In this document: piece after piece, positions 53,735 to 62,503 of the stretch | Layout of the letters: each line of letters opens with the position of its first letter | How positions within the stretch are numbered: the stretch's first letter is position 1 | Assembly (NCBI GenBank): GCA_018136815.1 | Contig: CM030934.1 | Coordinates: 4,165,587 to 4,229,586, forward strand | DNA from: Isochrysis galbana | Taxonomy: Eukaryota; Haptophyta; Isochrysidales; Isochrysidaceae | DNA: 64,000 nt | Direction: 5' to 3' | Translations under genes and position numbers: made by a program | Notes under the pieces: generated by a model | What the model was told of the DNA's origin: nothing | The model's database searches: none | What the model saw: the letters and a program-made list of their open reading frames with translations, nothing else

Positions 53735-54628
53735 TAGGGCTTGGCGGAAATGTCTCGTTTTTTCAGCCCAAATGTCTCTCAGAAATGGGCGAGACATGTC
53801 TCGTCCTGCAGCCCAAATGTCTCGTAAAATGTCTTGCAGTTCAGTTTTTTTTTCGTGGTGCGCAGCGCTTGTGGGCGCGTTGCGCGTTGGGCGGTAGGCT
53901 GTTTGCTCATTCAGCCATCTCAAGCCATCTATAGACGATAGAGATAGCGTTGCAAATACGCAAATATATACCTTCTAAAAGCTCTCAAATCACATACACA
54001 TACACTCTACACTAACCACCTCACACCTTACTCATCAAACACCACGCTTGTTGCTATTGTAGCGCAACATCACACACGCTTCAATCTGGTCAGACAAAGA
54101 CGAAGCACGAACAGAAGGAAACATACATGCAACATGCATACAAGCAATGAGAACACACGTTCACAAGAGCTCGCTGCTCTCGCCGTCGCTCGTCTCGTCC
54201 GAGTCGTTCAGGGCGACCTCCTCCTCCACATTCTCCCCATCGGTCATCGGTCTTGTCCATGTCATCAACGAGAAGCTGTGCACTTGAGGCGCGCGTTGTG
54301 TGGCGTGCTGGTCCTGCGCGAAGGGGAAGGGCCGCGATGATGTGAGTGTGGAAGAGACAAGGGCTGGTGCGTGGCGCGTGGGACATGCAGACATGCAGTG
54401 TACAAGCAGGCTGGAGGGGCTGGGGAGTGAGCTCACCTGGGCCGGCCATTGAGCGCGCCGACGCGCACGCGTGCACGCGTAGTGACAGATTTGTTGTTGG
54501 AATGACAGTTTTGTTTTTGGACAGAGCGGCCTCACCAGCCCAAATGTCTCGACATGTCTCGAGACATCTCTTTGGCGAAAATCCGCCCAAATGTCTACAA
54601 GAAAGCTAGACATTTCTGCCAAGCCCTA
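53735..54628. mobile_element. hAT element of a second family, 894 bp
   Basis: Inverted ends TAGGGCTTGGCGGAAATGTC and, at the other end, TAGGGCTTGGCAGAAATGTC, flanked by a perfect 8-bp duplication GTTGAAGC (53727-53734, 54629-54636). AATGTCTC motifs are frequent near both ends. The middle carries an acidic minus-strand frame (VEEEVALNDSDETSDGESS near 54165) but no transposase core, so it is non-autonomous. It sits inside a family-1 hAT copy. Confidence 0.9.
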
Positions 54629-54737
54629 GTTGAAGCGCGCCCTGGGTTGTAGGCCTCGAATGTATTTGATATGTATTTGGCCTATTTGGCTGTATTTGCA
54701 GGCCCCAGCACCGTGCACCGTATTTCCCATCTAGGGC

Positions 54738-54942
54738 TCTGGCTCTGGATGGGAAATACGAAATACGGTGCCCAGCCGGCTGCCGGGGCCGGGGCCCCAG
54801 GCCTGCAAATACAGCCGAATAGGCCAAATACATTTCAAATACATTCGAGGCCTACAACCTAGGACGCGCTTCAAATACAACGAAAAACGTATGTATTTGG
54901 CCTCTGGCCAAATACGGTATAAATGCGTATTTCCCATCTAGG
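54738..54942. mobile_element. hAT miniature element, 205 bp, nested
   Basis: Flanked by perfect TCTAGGGC repeats (54730-54737, 54943-54950); the target is the right end of another family-1 copy. The inner ends are GGATGGGAAATACG and CGTATTTCCCATCTAGG, the left one with a few extra bases. Only the terminal and subterminal AAATAC repeats of the family are present. Confidence 0.75.
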
Positions 54943-54957
54943 TCTAGGGCCCAGCAC

Positions 54958-55829
54958 CCTAGATGGGAAATACAGCCAGCAGCCAGGGGGGTTCCAAATA
55001 CAGTAAATACAGTCTGTATTTGGCCTTCGTCCAAATACAGTCAAATACAGTACCAAATACAGTACCGGGGGGGGCTCCCATGTTACAAGTTACAAGTCCC
55101 CCCCCCCTCGCCCCTCGCCCCTCTCGCTGTTGCTGTCGCCCCTCCCCCCTCCCTCCCTCACCTCTCACTCTCACCACAAGCATATACCAGCCCATCTCGA
55201 ACGGAACCTCGCGCTCCGCGCTGGCGCTGGACTCTCGCGAGAGCCAGCTCAGCCGGCTCGACGAGGCCGCCACTGTCATCGAGCTGCCAGCAGCAACAGC
55301 AGCGGGCAGCACTGCGCACTGCGCACTGCACCACAATTACAGTGGGCGTCCCTCCTCGATGGAGCGCAGGGCCGAGGAAGCCGCTGTGGTGTTGAGGAGG
55401 AGGGAGAGCCTGCGCGCGCGCGATGATACGGGGAGCACAATCACAATCTTCAATGTGCTCCCTGCGCGCAATCGCAACCGGGCTGCTGAGTCAGCTCACG
55501 TCCCAAGGCCAAGGGCGGAAGCGCTCGGCGACAGCAAAGCTCAAAGCTTGTCGACCCAGTGTGGGATTGTGTGGTGATTCTCAATGAGGAGGACACCAGC
55601 AACCCACATCGGAAGTGCATCGGCTGCGGTGTTTCGCACCATGGCGGGGCCACCCGTGTACCCGTGTTGTTGACCATCTCTTAGGTCGCAGCATGTCAGC
55701 CTACTACTTCACTACTTCTACTTCTACATCCAAATACGGGGGCAAATATGGAGGGGGTTTCAAATACGGCACATACGGTCTGTATTTGGTTTGCGTACAA
55801 ATACGGTGAATACGTATTTCCCATCTAGG
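54958..55829 (+). mobile_element. hAT derivative keeping the BED zinc finger, 872 bp
   Basis: Ends CCTAGATGGGAAATAC and GTATTTCCCATCTAGG, flanked by CCCAGCAC (54950-54957) and CCCAACAC (55830-55837), 7 of 8 identical. On the plus strand about 55540-55680 reads KLVDPVWDCVVILNEEDT then HRKCIGCGVSHHGGATR, the BED-type finger that begins many hAT transposases (DPxWxxF ... CxxC ... GGxTR). The rest of the transposase is absent. Confidence 0.75.
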
Positions 55830-55864
55830 CCCAACACCGAATTTCCCATCTACCATCTAGGGGC

Positions 55865-56804
55865 ATGGCGGCGGCACCGCGGCAGCGCGTGTTCTGCCTT
55901 TTTGTTTTCCTCTTGGCGCCGACGTCCATGCTGCCGCTTGTTGCTCTCTCTCTCTCTCTGCTCGCGCCCGTCCGCCTGGGCGCCCCGGCGACGATCGCGC
56001 CTCTTGCGCATGGCCGGTGCGTTACACCAGCATGTTGCGCACTCGAGCGCGCACCCAAGCTCGGCCACAAGATCGCACGCTCCGCGAAGGCTGCAGCACC
56101 TGTCGCGGCACTCGCCCTCGGAGCGATCGCCGCCGCCCCCACAGCTGCGCTTGCGGCGGCAAGCACTGCTGCGGCGACCGAGCACTTGCACCTGGGTCAG
56201 AAGATCGCCCTCTTCTTTCAGAAGACCGGCCTGCCCAACTGGGCTGTGCTCATGCTCATCTCTGCAGTCCCTGCCGTGGAGCTTCGTGGAGGCGTCCCAG
56301 TGGGAAACTGGATGGGCCTCTCACCTTGGGCGACGTTTGCCATCTGCGTCGTGGGCAATATGGTCCCGCTGGTGCCATTTTTTCTCGCTCTTCGCTCCGC
56401 CGTTGTCAAGGTGCGAAAGCGGCTGCCTTACTTCTCTTGAGTTTAGCCGCAAGCTTCACCCCCTGTTTCTCGCCCCATGTTGTGCACAGAAAGTCTTGAA
56501 ACCGCTTCTTGATCGCGCGGAGCACAAGCTGGCGGGTCTTCCAAAAGGCCAATCGAGGTGGCTCGCACTCACTCTATTTGTTGGGGTACCGGCTCCTGGT
56601 ACAGGCGGCTGGACAGGTGTTATTATTGCATACTTGCTCAACATGTCCTTTGGCGAAGCAATGAGCAGCGTCGTTTGCGGAGTAATGCTAGCAGGCGCAA
56701 TCATGACGATCCTGACGCTTGCGGGCAAAGTTGGCGCCCTGATTGCCCTGGGAGCTCTCATCGTCGCTGGGGTCGGAGCAATTCTTTCTACAAAGAAGGA
56801 ATGA
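55865..56804 (+). CDS. Small multidrug-export family membrane protein (COG2426-like), 2 exons
   Basis: Exons 55865-56410 and 56490-56804 (GT-AG, 79 nt, phase 0) give 286 aa. The family signature is clear: ELRGGVPVGNWMGLSPWATF then VGNMVPLVPFFL in exon 1, and FVGVPAPGTGGWTGVIIAYL in exon 2, with further hydrophobic helices. The N-terminus has a signal peptide and an Ala-rich transit-like stretch up to about residue 105, suggesting a plastid membrane. Transport substrate unknown. ATG 55865 lies inside the apparent target duplication of a hAT cluster. The in-frame ATG at 55928 (MLPLVALSLSLLAPVRLGA) would also make a good signal peptide. Confidence 0.88.
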
Positions 56805-57355
56805 GGTGGGCAATCATCATGCGTTAAAGGATCCTCGCATGTAATATTCGTCTCCTAATGTCGCTCCGTACTCACCATGGTGGAGGGATGCCTCGTATCC
56901 CAAGGTGTCTTCGTCGTGGCAATGTTGAATTGATATCAGCCGGTGAATATCGAAAGCCAGAATTCCAGGGAATGCACAAGCAGAACGTCCGTCATTCCCG
57001 TCGCCGCAACTGCTCCTCACCTTCACAACACGAAAAGTCAATGGGCGGGTTGCAAGTAGGCAGGGAACATCATATGGCGTAGAGATATCCGAGAGGGAGG
57101 TGGCGGCAGCGACTGTGAGACCGGGAGCAGAGTCGAGCCTCAAGCCCAGCAGACAGGGCCGCAGGCGTTGACGACGACGACGCGACGCGATAAGCCTCTT
57201 GGGGCATCTTATGGGGTAATCTTAAGTTCGATGGCCCTTTTAGTACATGGTACATGGCTACTCAAGTGTGCATGCAGGAACTCATGCAGTGCCTGCGCAC
57301 TCTTGAATTCGTTATCATTCTAGCGTTCATGTGAGATTTTACCCAAGATTCATAC
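56805..57355. other. Spacer without a recognised gene
   Basis: 3' flank of the membrane-protein gene up to the T-tail of the minus-strand LINE copy. Short frames only. Confidence 0.4.
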
Positions 57356-59039
57356 AAAAAAAATTCTGAAGATTCGGGGCTACTCGCCTACTATTTCTGG
57401 GTCACACCTTTGCCTTTGCTATCTACAGCGCCCTTAACTTCCCTCCCTCCACCTCTTCCCCTGCCCCCCTTCTTTCCTTTTTCTTCGGTTTCCGGGGTCC
57501 GGCCTCGGTGCACTACCTGAGGCCTGGTTCGGAGTGTGGGGGTCGGGCAGGCCTTTTGAGTTTGTCGATATTGCCGTGTGTGTCTATCTGTCCACGTCTT
57601 GTTTGTTTTAGTTAAGACCGGGTCCTAATGTCTCTAGTATCAGTTTTGAATGGCGTGCCAAAGCTTCAAGTGCTTTGGTTGTCTTGCTCCTTGATCTCCT
57701 CGACCGCGTGAACGATCCCCAGCTTGGTAGTTAGCTCCACTAACTCCGCACTGGGCCTAAGTCCGCCTTTGTCGCTCCTATTGAAGATGGGTCTCAAGTC
57801 GTTCATGTCTATCCTTTTCTTGGGTTGTCTGCCCATGCCCGCCTGGGCGGTTCTCGCCGAATCGGTTTCTTGTGCGAATAAGAGTGCTTTGCTCAGCAAG
57901 GTGTATCTCTCTATGGTTCTTATTAGTATTGATTCTTCCGAAAATTTTAAGCCGTCGTAATGTATCCTATAGAAATCCGTGATTATATATCTCCACGCTA
58001 ATAGGCATAGTATACATATCGCTTTCGGGGCGTCTCCTTTCGGGAAGACGAATAGGTTATCTATAATGATTTCCTCTCTGCTTCATCTTTCTGCCTTAGG
58101 TGAGAAGCGTGCGGCTTTGTTCAGTTCGCCTAGGATGTTAGTTATCCTGGGGCATTCGCCTAGGTGGATCGAGGACTCATCCGCTTCCCCACATATGCGG
58201 CACGTGTTGTCTCTGCCCGGAAAGCGGTTATATGTGCCCACTCGCCTATGTGTGATATGTTTGAAATGTAGGTGCATGTGTCGCGCCGTTGTCATTGGCG
58301 AGGTATACAGCTTCGCGAGGTGCGCCCATGTATCGCCTGAAGTTTGAAGTTTTTCCTCCCATTTGGTCGGCCCCGTGAGGTGTTTGCGTTGGCCTTTCAC
58401 CCGCTGGAGGGCCTCGGTGATATGTTCTACTCCGGTGCCGTCCAGCGGCGTTTTGCCGTCTAGTGTGTATTCGTCCGCTAGCGGGTATTCTAGTCTCCTG
58501 TTGGCTTTGTACCCTTCCCCCCATTGCGCCGGTGGGGATGGGTCTAAGTTCGTGGGTGCGGCGGGTAGTCCTTTTCCGATTATGGGTGTGCCTAGGTATG
58601 AGAGCTCTGCCTCATACCACCTTCCCTTGATGTTCACGTAGTATTCCCCGTCTACTGTTATTCTCAGTTCGGGCGTCGGTTCCTCCGGATCGTGTTGGTG
58701 CGCGGCCCTGGCCAGGGTGAGAGGGGCCTCTGCCATAAGGCATGCCCAGTGGAGTGGCGGTCCTGTCCGCCTAATGCAGTCCTCTTGAGGCCTGCAGCAA
58801 GCTGCCTCCCATGTGGGAGGGCAGCATGGCTGCTGTGGGTGGTGTGGCCGGGGCCACGGGCCGTGTGGCGCGACCGGGGTCGCACGCACCTTGTCGGCCT
58901 CCGAGGGTGGACGCGGCCGCTTCGCCAGCGACTGGTCCGTGGGGGCAGGGGGGGCCCGCCCTCGGCGGGGGACCCGAAGGAGAGGAGGGGCTCGGCGGTC
59001 GGCGGCGCGCTCCATCGCAACCAACTATAAAGTTAGTTG
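57356..59039 (-). mobile_element. Internally deleted LINE-like element, copy C
   Basis: On the minus strand it starts with a 9-bp hairpin (CAACTAACT / AGTTGGTTG, one G-T pair, 59039-59017), then ATGGAGCGCGCC at 59015. About 300 bp match the start of copy A. Near CACCCTGG (about 58700) it joins to the ORF2 C-terminal region. It ends GAATCTTCAGAA followed by T8 (57363-57356), much like copy D. The 3' UTR contains the GGCCGGACCCCGGAAACCGA block. No target duplication found; a GAA/GA run borders the 5' end. Confidence 0.8.
58083..59015 (-). CDS. In-frame ORF1-start/ORF2-end fusion in LINE copy C
   Basis: 310 aa, open from the family start MERAADRRAPP. The first 110 residues are the Pro/Arg-rich ORF1 start. 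From ELRITVDGEYYVNIKGRWYE on it aligns with the ORF2 region before the zinc knuckle (EILVDIDHNFYLRRRGDY in copy B) and includes TWAHLAKLYTSPMTTARHMH and the knuckle CRICGEADESSIHLGEC. It stops soon after, in KAARFSPKAER. The deletion removed the reverse transcriptase yet left one continuous frame. Could be expressed as a small nucleic-acid-binding protein, or be chance. Confidence 0.6.
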   Translation of the reverse strand: MERAADRRAPPLLRVPRRGRAPPAPTDQSLAKRPRPPSEADKVRATPVAPHGPWPRPHHPQQPCCPPTWEAACCRPQEDCIRRTGPPLHWACLMAEAPLTLARAAHQHDPEEPTPELRITVDGEYYVNIKGRWYEAELSYLGTPIIGKGLPAAPTNLDPSPPAQWGEGYKANRRLEYPLADEYTLDGKTPLDGTGVEHITEALQRVKGQRKHLTGPTKWEEKLQTSGDTWAHLAKLYTSPMTTARHMHLHFKHITHRRVGTYNRFPGRDNTCRICGEADESSIHLGECPRITNILGELNKAARFSPKAER

Positions 59040-59961
59040 AGAAGAAGAAGAAGAAGAAGAGAGAGAGAGAGAGGAGAGAGAGAGGACGAGCTCGCCGGCG
59101 CGCCGGCGCTCATGCCAGGTGAACCCATTGCCCGCTCCTTGCTTTGCCCGCTGCTCATGCACGTGCGCGCGCGCGCGCGCTTGCTCATACTGCTCACCAT
59201 GTCTTCTGCCTCGCCTCTGCTCGCGCAGGCAAGCGTACCACAGGGTGAAGAGATTGTGCGGTGCCTGATGGTCGCCACTTGCAGCTCGATAGCTGCAGCA
59301 ACCGCAATGGCGGCGCGCAGCAGCGCACAATGCACTATGCCGCATATTCGCAAATGCAAATTCTCGATCAGTTATCGGTATCGGCCTAGTTTCTGCTTCT
59401 CACTTCTCAATTCTCCGAGGGACTAGAAAGCCGCCGCTCCATGGAATACGGCAGGCGGCAACGACCGAGCTCCGCCGTGTGGCAAGGGCAGCGGCGCATG
59501 GCGCAAGATAAGTATGCGCGAGCGCGAGCAGAGGCTGATAAGCGACAAGCTAATGGGCGGAGCGAGCAACCCGGGATCAGACGCACAAAAGTAGTGTCAG
59601 TAAAGATTTTCCAGATTTGATTCAAGCAAAGTGAGAAGTGAGTGCGTGCGCTCGCTTTAGCGTGTGCTTCATGGTGCAAAACCTTGGCGCCTCGTGGCCT
59701 CCGTTGCTGCTTTTGCCGCCGTGCCGCTTGCGCCCTCGTGATCATTGGTCATAGGGCTAGGATGACTATTGCGTACGCGTGACGACTCGACTCTCTCTTC
59801 CTCAAGAGCTCATGATGGATTGGAGCGCCGAAGGCCGCGCATTTACACACTGAGTGAGGGAACCTCCTGGGTATTTCTTTCTTGGACAAGAACTCTGAAT
59901 CGCGCGCATTTACTCTGAATAGCATAATGGAACGTGATTGTGGTTGCAGCGACCACAGACT
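59040..59961. other. Spacer with GAA/GA and GC alternation
   Basis: (GAA)n then (GA)n at 59040-59085 and GCGCGCGCGCGCGC at 59165-59180 (Z-DNA-prone). No gene recognised. Confidence 0.5.
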
Positions 59962-61363
59962 TTACACTCCTATGCTGGATGACGTGAGGTGAACTTGCCA
60001 ACGGAGGAAATACTCAACCAGCGTGAGGGGAAATAGGATTAGATCAAGAGGGAAAGGAAGCATGAACCCGTGTGTGAGCTGGAAGAAGAAGCCGCAAGCG
60101 GCAAGTGAATACGCAATGATCTCGTCTACATACGACTCATCAGCGTCGAAACCTTCCTTGTAGCAGGGGAGGCGCTGGATGAGACCTTGGTCAACCAAGA
60201 CGGTGAAAAAGCTGTCGGCAAACATTCTGCCACCCCGGATGGCTGAGTAGAAGCCGGAGATCACAGCTTGAAGAAACCACGCTAACAGGATGGCGAGGAG
60301 GTCCAAAGTCACCTAACCGGAGGAGAACATGGAACATGTCATTCTTAGGGGGCATGAGCGAGCTGGATAAGCAAGAGGAAGAAGGCTGTGAAATGCGCGG
60401 TTGACGTGAGTGTACATTCTCCGTCGCAGAGCATCGGCCTGGGCAGCGTGTGTGTACTATGCTGACCTCGATGATTGTTTTGGCCCAATGTTGGGTCTCC
60501 GGCCCAAGAAATTTCATTAAGGGTTGCAAAAACAAGCGAAGGATGGGGAACTTGCACATGCCCACAATAGCGAGGGCTAGCGCGGTCGTCCGTGCGAATT
60601 GTAGGTGAAGAGTGGCAAGCACGGACACGTACGCTGTCCATAGTTGGCCGCACGCTTCTTGCAGCCTTTCCGGCTCTTTGACCGTAGCCATGGCTAGCAC
60701 AGTTTTGCGCTTGAGCAGTTCGCGAGCTCCAAGTTGATCCACATCTGCGACACCGTCCTTGTCATCATCGACCAGATCATCCTCTTCACTCGCCTTTGCG
60801 ACTAGGCGCGCCTGCTCTGCAACGATGGAAAGGTTTTCTACGAGACTCTTCCAGCCGAAGATACGGAATGCCTCAATAGCGGCAACCGAAGCATAGTACG
60901 AGCCACCAAAGAAGCAGAGCGCAGCACCGAAGATCATGCCGAGCGTGTTGACGGGCATCCGTATGTAGATCTTGTACAGCAGGGTATACAGCACGAGATA
61001 GACCGTGACAAGGAAGGAGACGACCCTCATGCTCACATCAAGGCAGGGCCTAGCAGCGAGCACGTACTCTCGCGACTTAGGATCCACCTGCGCAGCTGCC
61101 TCAGCTGCCATCTCGACGAACTGCCCCATCCGCTTCGACTCTGACGCCCTCACTCGGTGGATCGCCTGTGACAGCTGAGCGCCAGTCTCGGCAAGAAGCG
61201 AGCTGGTTGGATGCTCTTCCCCATCTTTCGCCTTCGCCACAGATGGGCTGGTCCCTTTGGAGCGCGAGAGCATCGGCGAGGCCCGCTGCTCTCCCTCGAG
61301 AAGAGGCTGGAGCAGCTGGCCGAAACCGCTGAGGATAGAGGGGATGATGTCTGAGAGAGGCAC
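59962..61363 (-). CDS. Multi-pass membrane protein, 2 exons, family not recognised
   Basis: Exon 1 61363-60467 and exon 2 60312-59962 (GT-AG intron of 154 nt, phase 0) give about 415 aa. The exon 1 frame begins at a GTG and has no early ATG, so the true start may be in an upstream exon; the first in-frame ATG is about residue 31. Hydrophobic segments: VVSFLVTVYLVLYTLLYKIY, LGMIFGAALCFFGGSYYASV, TTALALAIVGMCKF, and in exon 2 LDLLAILLAWFLQAVISGFY and a C-terminal pair. An acidic EEDDLVDDDKDGVADVDQ loop lies between them and could bind calcium. Function unknown. Confidence 0.7.
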
Positions 61364-61469
61364 GCGACGAGAATGAAGAGGGGGGGGAGAGGGAGGGGGG
61401 GGGAGGGGGGGGAGCGAGCAGCTGCCGCTGATGGGGAGAGGCGGGAGAGAAGAGCAGAACAGGTATTCC

Positions 61470-61563
61470 TAAAATTAAAAAGCGAAAGGGGAGTGAGCCC
61501 TCGGCGCTACAAACAGGCTGTGCAGGGTCGCGCGCGCGGCGAGATTATTAAGAAGTTTTTTTT
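61470..61563 (+). repeat. LINE 3'-end fragment with T-tail
   Basis: GGCGAGATTATTAAGAAG followed by T10 resembles the tails at 9481, 34305 and 48591. It abuts, head to tail reversed, the minus-strand fragment at 61564-62012. Confidence 0.5.
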
Positions 61564-62012
61564 TGCATACGCTTCGTTTAGCATGTCAGAGAGGTGCGGG
61601 ACGATCGTTTTTTCGAAGGCCTGATAGAATTCCATCGGGATACCGTCAGGCCCCGCCGATTTCCCTTGGGCTAACTGCCGTATGGCCCGTGTTATTTCGG
61701 AGTGCGTGATTGGATTGTGGATTGTCCAGACATAGACCTAGACATATATATTCTATGGTATGTAAGGCCACAGTCGGCTGGAGAGGTGGAAGGAATTGGG
61801 TGGGCATGGTGGCCATGTGGTTGTGTGGCTTTCCGGGGGCGGCACGGGCCGTGGCTCGAGCACACTTGGTCTGTCTTGGGTGCTGCTCGCGCTCGCTTCG
61901 GCTTCGGCGGTGCGGCGTTGGTCGCGGCCCGATCGGCCGGCGCGGCGGGGGTGACGGCAGGGGAGGAGGGGAGCGACGCGCGCTCCATGACCCTATCTTT
62001 TTAAAGATAGGG
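61564..62012 (-). mobile_element. LINE-like fragment, copy E (5' end joined to RT)
   Basis: On the minus strand a perfect 10-bp hairpin (CCCTATCTTT / AAAGATAGGG, 62012-61991) precedes ATGGAGCGCGC at 61988. The ORF1 start runs to a stop near 61692. It is followed directly by a reverse-transcriptase piece with AIRQLAQGKSAGPDGIPMEF (61700-61565) that matches block 1 of copy B. The piece ends where the opposite-strand T-tail begins. The 3' part of ORF2 and its own tail are missing. Confidence 0.65.
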
Positions 62013-62209
62013 GAGGGTGTTTCAAAAGAGTGAGTGACTGGGAGAGGTGAAAGGGAAAAGAGCACAGGCGGGCACGACAAATGAGTCCCATAGTCCTAAC
62101 CACATGCTGTGTGATAGGTAGCCATAGACGGCGTCGCATTGATTGAGTCGTTGAAGCAAGCCATCGAAGCCAACGCAATTGCAAGCTGTCACCGCCATCT
62201 ACGCATGGA

Positions 62210-62482
62210 TCACAACATCTTATCTCCTAGATGGTAGAGAGTTGCAGCCACATCAACCATAGGAGAGAGATAGGGCATAACCTCCCTCTCGTCATCGCTA
62301 TCCCAGTCGGCTGCATCAACTTCGTCTATCCAGCCCACCATTTGTGATCGCGGAGCTTCGGATCCATCATTGGGGGTGATAGCCACGAATGTATGGGGAG
62401 CACGCGACAGCCACGAGCGCCTGGCAGTCCTCAGGAGGAAGCAACCCAAGCGGTATTGCGCTGTGCGGTGCTCTCCTCTCAT
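62210..62482 (-). CDS. Small ORF downstream of the SDR-GST gene
   Basis: 90 aa from ATG 62482, on the same strand and only 21 bp after the stop of the SDR-GST gene. A basic start (YRLGCFLLRTARRSWLSRAP), then an acidic part (WIDEVDAADWDSDDEREVMP). Codon use is fairly coding-like. It could be an alternative last exon of the upstream gene, a separate small protein, or chance. Not recognised. Confidence 0.3.
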   Translation of the reverse strand: MRGEHRTAQYRLGCFLLRTARRSWLSRAPHTFVAITPNDGSEAPRSQMVGWIDEVDAADWDSDDEREVMPYLSPMVDVAATLYHLGDKML

Positions 62483-62503
62483 TGAGGTGCAACGGGCTCT
62501 CTT

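Larger units (their letters stand above)
53467..55861. mobile_element. Nested hAT cluster; outer element ending at a start codon
   Basis: Outer left end CCTAGATGGGAAATACG (53467) is the same as that of the element at 1070. The outer right end is a modified CCATCTAGG ending at 55861. Flanks GGCACGGC (53459-53466) and GGCATGGC (55862-55869) differ at one of 8 positions, fitting an old 8-bp duplication. Inside are a second hAT family (53735-54628), a 205-bp copy (54738-54942) and an 872-bp copy with a BED finger (54958-55829). Another left end at about 53665 and a right end at 54735 suggest at least one more disrupted copy. Confidence 0.65.
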
